Positions 62,601-64,000 of a stretch of DNA of 64,000 bases are shown here, piece after piece; within the stretch, counting starts at the first letter, position 1, and each line of letters opens with the position of its first letter. This DNA is from Dyadobacter diqingensis. GTDB taxonomy: Bacteria > Bacteroidota > Bacteroidia > Cytophagales > Spirosomataceae. Where the stretch lies: assembly GCF_024220585.1 (NCBI RefSeq), contig NZ_JAMXKF010000007.1, positions 244,776-308,775 on the forward strand, written 5' to 3'. The notes under the pieces are model-generated. The model was given only the letters and a program-made list of their open reading frames with translations. It had not been told where the DNA came from and made no database searches. The position numbers and the translations under genes are program-made.

Positions 62601-63076
62601 TGAATGCAACGTGGAAAGGGTTCGATTTTTCGATGATCTGGGCAGGTTCAGCAGGTATGCAGTATTACTACAATCCGGAAGGTTATAACAACTCGATCGT
62701 GAGAGACGGGAACGGTATCGCGCTGCGCGTAGCCGACGATCATTACTATTACAATGACGCAAACCCGAACGATCCTGCCAATAACATCAACGGATCTTTC
62801 CCGCGCTTGAAATATGGTGGGGACGCCATCAACACAACGGCCAATACCTCCTGGCTTTACAACGCATCCTATGTGAAGTTGAAAAATCTTCAACTGGGTT
62901 ATTCTATCCCGGATATGCTTGTAAGAAAGTTAAAAATGAGCCGTGCCAGAGTATTTGTTTCGGGTGAAAACCTGCTGATTATCACCAAATATCCGGGCCT
63001 CGATCCTGAAATCGGTCCGAATGTAGGTTATCCGACCATGAAGCAATATTCATTGGGTATCAATGTAACACTTTAA
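59684..63076 (+). CDS. SusC/RagA-type TonB-dependent outer-membrane transporter
   Basis: 1130 residues. The frame opens at MEYSTNSKKHK, but Met28 (MRFKTRPGLILSILSLLF, 59765) begins a normal signal peptide and may be the true start. Then a carboxypeptidase-D regulatory-like domain (about 67-150: AGKVTDEKGEGLPGVSVIVKG), the SusC signature LNELVVVGYGEQKKVNLTGSV (about 145-165), plug (about 170-280) and a large beta barrel to the end. It imports oligosaccharide with TonB energy and pairs with the SusD lipoprotein encoded 18 bp downstream. Divergent from the HTCS that likely controls it. Confidence 0.95.
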   Translation: MEYSTNSKKHKLWPPSPFRGILNSHRPMRFKTRPGLILSILSLLFISVPFDVAYASANVIFANNNIAEIAGKVTDEKGEGLPGVSVIVKGSQQGTVTDVEGKFKLSLTDAKDKFLVFSFVGYESKELEIGTQSNFNVSLLPSTSTLNELVVVGYGEQKKVNLTGSVTTIDSKSIESRPVTNLSSALAGLGQGVYVRQGSGKPGSDGATIRIRGTGTLNSNGPLILIDGIIGEMDAVNPNDVENISILKDAASSSIYGSQAANGVILITTKKGSKNKTTVSYSGLFSTSSPSNLPKFVSDYPRHMRLFNEGAANIGRAVPIYSAQTIKTWEDAKANPDGLNANGVPNWLAYPNTDWGKEIFENSVVQNHNISVNGGSEKTLFNISLGYLDNPGVMQNTGVKRYQLRANVQTKIGNFLTLGTQTFAQTQSKDMGNTDNAFNFLRQTVPGIIPYYDGKYGLPVASDEIQTANGILAYLHTTGGDDKESRFNSTLFANVDIAKGLTFETKMNYQLRFTEYNSHSIPVVRWNFANNVGDDVNQTNDPTTMSTGYKFTKNYQITFDNVLRYNTTFGKDHDFGALAGYNQYYYNYYDIDASKIGLIDWTITTLESATDMKNITGTEYDRAMRSFFGRLNYAFRSKYLFEANIRYDGSSRFSPDTRWGTFPSFSAGWRLSEENFFAGLRNHISNLKLRASWGQLGNNASGDYDYQAAYGKVGYAFNGAIASGLRQRKIANPLLKWETTTVTNFGLDANAFNNRASFELEWYQKYTDGILTTPPIPLTAGTVTAPTQNTAAVRNRGLEFSMGWRDKIGDVNFSVNGNFAYNINRIMTYKGKLKENWTTNADGTKTYTTNLGDVATTDPDNANYWVAEDHPVNSYYLRERYKGDGSYTTGGELNINGGPKDGMIRTENDLAWVNAMKAAGYIFSPVNGVGKSQLYYGDFVFADLNGDGNYGNSYDRKFSNTTAAPKYVFGLNLNATWKGFDFSMIWAGSAGMQYYYNPEGYNNSIVRDGNGIALRVADDHYYYNDANPNDPANNINGSFPRLKYGGDAINTTANTSWLYNASYVKLKNLQLGYSIPDMLVRKLKMSRARVFVSGENLLIITKYPGLDPEIGPNVGYPTMKQYSLGINVTL

Positions 63077-63094
63077 GTTCTCAAACAGGAAATC

Positions 63095-64000
63095 ATGAAA
63101 TTAAATATAAATACATTAAAACTGCAAAAAGGAATACTGCTTCTGGGTATTCCGGCGCTCACAATGTTCTCATTGTCGGGCTGCGAACCTGATTTGCTGG
63201 ACACGGCGCCTTATAGCTCTGTTGCCTCAAGCAACATGTGGACGAGCGATAACCTTACCAATCTCGGGATGACAGGCGTTTACCATGCGCTCAGGCTGGG
63301 AATTTCAACAAGTTCTGCTTCCGGCCGCGAGCTTTATCATTTCGATCGCCTCGGACTCAGTGGGCAGCAAAGAGACGGAGAAGCGTTTATGACAGGAACT
63401 GCAACAGTCGGTAACGGAACTGTGAGCAGTGTGTGGTCTGAGTTATATGAAGGTGTGAACCGGGCCAATGATGCCATTAAAAATATTACCGAAAAATCAC
63501 CGTCCACTGCTGAAAAGAAGGCAAGGTACATTGCTGAAAGTAAATTTCTGCGGGCCTACTATTACTCCCGTCTCAATCAGTTGTTCAAAGGGGTGCCGAT
63601 TTATCTCGAACCCGTTCAACTGACCGAACTTACCAAAGGCCGCGAAACCGAAGCGAAAGTTTGGGAGCAGGTAATTCAGGATCTGACTGATGCGATCAAC
63701 GAGCCAAACCTGCCGTTAAAATATGCCAAAGGGAATGCCAGCTATGGTCATGCAACCAAAGGAGCAGCTTATGCTTTACGGGGAAAAGCCTATATGTACA
63801 CCAAACAATGGGATCTGGCCATTGCTGACTTCCAGAATGTAAAGGCAGCTGGTTATGCTCTCTTCACTGGTTCCGGGGCTGATAGCTATCGTCTTTTGTT
63901 TAAAGAAGCCAATGAACAAAGTGACGAGATGATTTTCTCGATTCAGCATATCGGTGTAAGTGATTATGGATCAACCACACAGTTTTTTTGCGGCACCCGC
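63095..64000 (+). CDS. SusD/RagB-type glycan-binding lipoprotein (3' end outside window)
   Basis: Starts at ATG 63095 and stays open to the window end (302 codons seen; family about 500-600). Signal with lipobox LSGC (Cys about 29), then the SusD opening PDLLDTAPYSSVASSNMW. Typical SusD text follows: NRANDAIKNI, AESKFLRAYYYSRLNQLFKGVPI, GAAYALRGKAYMYTKQWDLAIADFQNV (TPR-like). It binds glycan at the cell surface as lid of the SusC transporter. Together with SusC and the HTCS it defines a polysaccharide utilisation locus whose enzymes must lie beyond 64 kb. Confidence 0.93.
   Translation, partial: MKLNINTLKLQKGILLLGIPALTMFSLSGCEPDLLDTAPYSSVASSNMWTSDNLTNLGMTGVYHALRLGISTSSASGRELYHFDRLGLSGQQRDGEAFMTGTATVGNGTVSSVWSELYEGVNRANDAIKNITEKSPSTAEKKARYIAESKFLRAYYYSRLNQLFKGVPIYLEPVQLTELTKGRETEAKVWEQVIQDLTDAINEPNLPLKYAKGNASYGHATKGAAYALRGKAYMYTKQWDLAIADFQNVKAAGYALFTGSGADSYRLLFKEANEQSDEMIFSIQHIGVSDYGSTTQFFCGTR

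Overview
The window looks like chromosomal DNA of a Bacteroidota member of the order Cytophagales. A Dyadobacter or Spirosoma-like host is my best guess. The reasons are a SusC/SusD pair with a divergent one-piece hybrid two-component regulator, a protein with a type IX secretion C-terminal domain, arrays of FtsX-type permeases of about 790 residues, DUF1501/DUF1800 and YciF-like proteins, weak Shine-Dalgarno sequences and at least one TAnnTTTG -7 promoter element. No phage, plasmid, insertion sequence or CRISPR array was recognised.

Layout. (1) 1-2.3 kb: the end of a class A beta-lactamase-like serine hydrolase, then a convergent AztD-like zinc-chaperone lipoprotein gene preceded by two near-palindromic operator-like sites. 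(2) 2.3-20.5 kb, minus strand: an 18 kb export operon with one HlyD-type adaptor, one ABC ATPase, six tandem FtsX permeases, one secreted and one small unknown protein, ending in a good hairpin terminator. A divergent sigma-54 response regulator sits at its head. The intergenic region holds a -24/-12 promoter (TGGCAT-N5-TTGGA) and two 16-bp palindromes one double helical turn apart. A third, perfect copy of the palindrome lies inside the operon, before the fourth permease. A likely partner histidine kinase is encoded 10 kb away at 32 kb. (3) 22.3-23.2 kb: seven tandem copies of a 92-93 bp repeat carrying a GTGCCGTAGGCAC hairpin. (4) 23.2-33.4 kb: GH127 beta-L-arabinofuranosidase, LEA-type and YciF-like proteins, a flavin/PNPOx-type protein, a thiamine salvage operon (thiM-thiE-thiD-tenA) under a TPP riboswitch, a HAD phosphatase and the histidine kinase. 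(5) 33.6-41.7 kb: DUF1501/DUF1800, two paralogous Cys-motif lipoproteins, an amino acid permease, a phosphodiesterase, an ethanolamine-type permease and tRNA-Lys(CTT).

(6) 41.8-45.8 kb: a compact, visibly AT-rich four-gene operon of acyl carrier protein, cytochrome P450, MBOAT acyltransferase and SGNH/DltD-like protein. It abuts the tRNA gene on one side and a decayed glycosyltransferase-like fragment on the other. It has three of the parts of a Dlt system (carrier, MBOAT, SGNH partner) but a P450 in place of the adenylating enzyme. I consider it the best candidate for an undescribed system. (7) 46-48.4 kb: an SDR gene, a small PLDc_N membrane protein and a diverged tandem duplication of non-coding DNA with two strong palindromes. 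(8) 48.4-64 kb: type IX-secreted surface protein, TerC, aconitase, an AraC regulator with an exported VOC protein, and a polysaccharide-utilisation locus (HTCS, SusC, partial SusD) running off the window end.

All calls come from reading the sequence; no database search was run. Composition statements are by eye.
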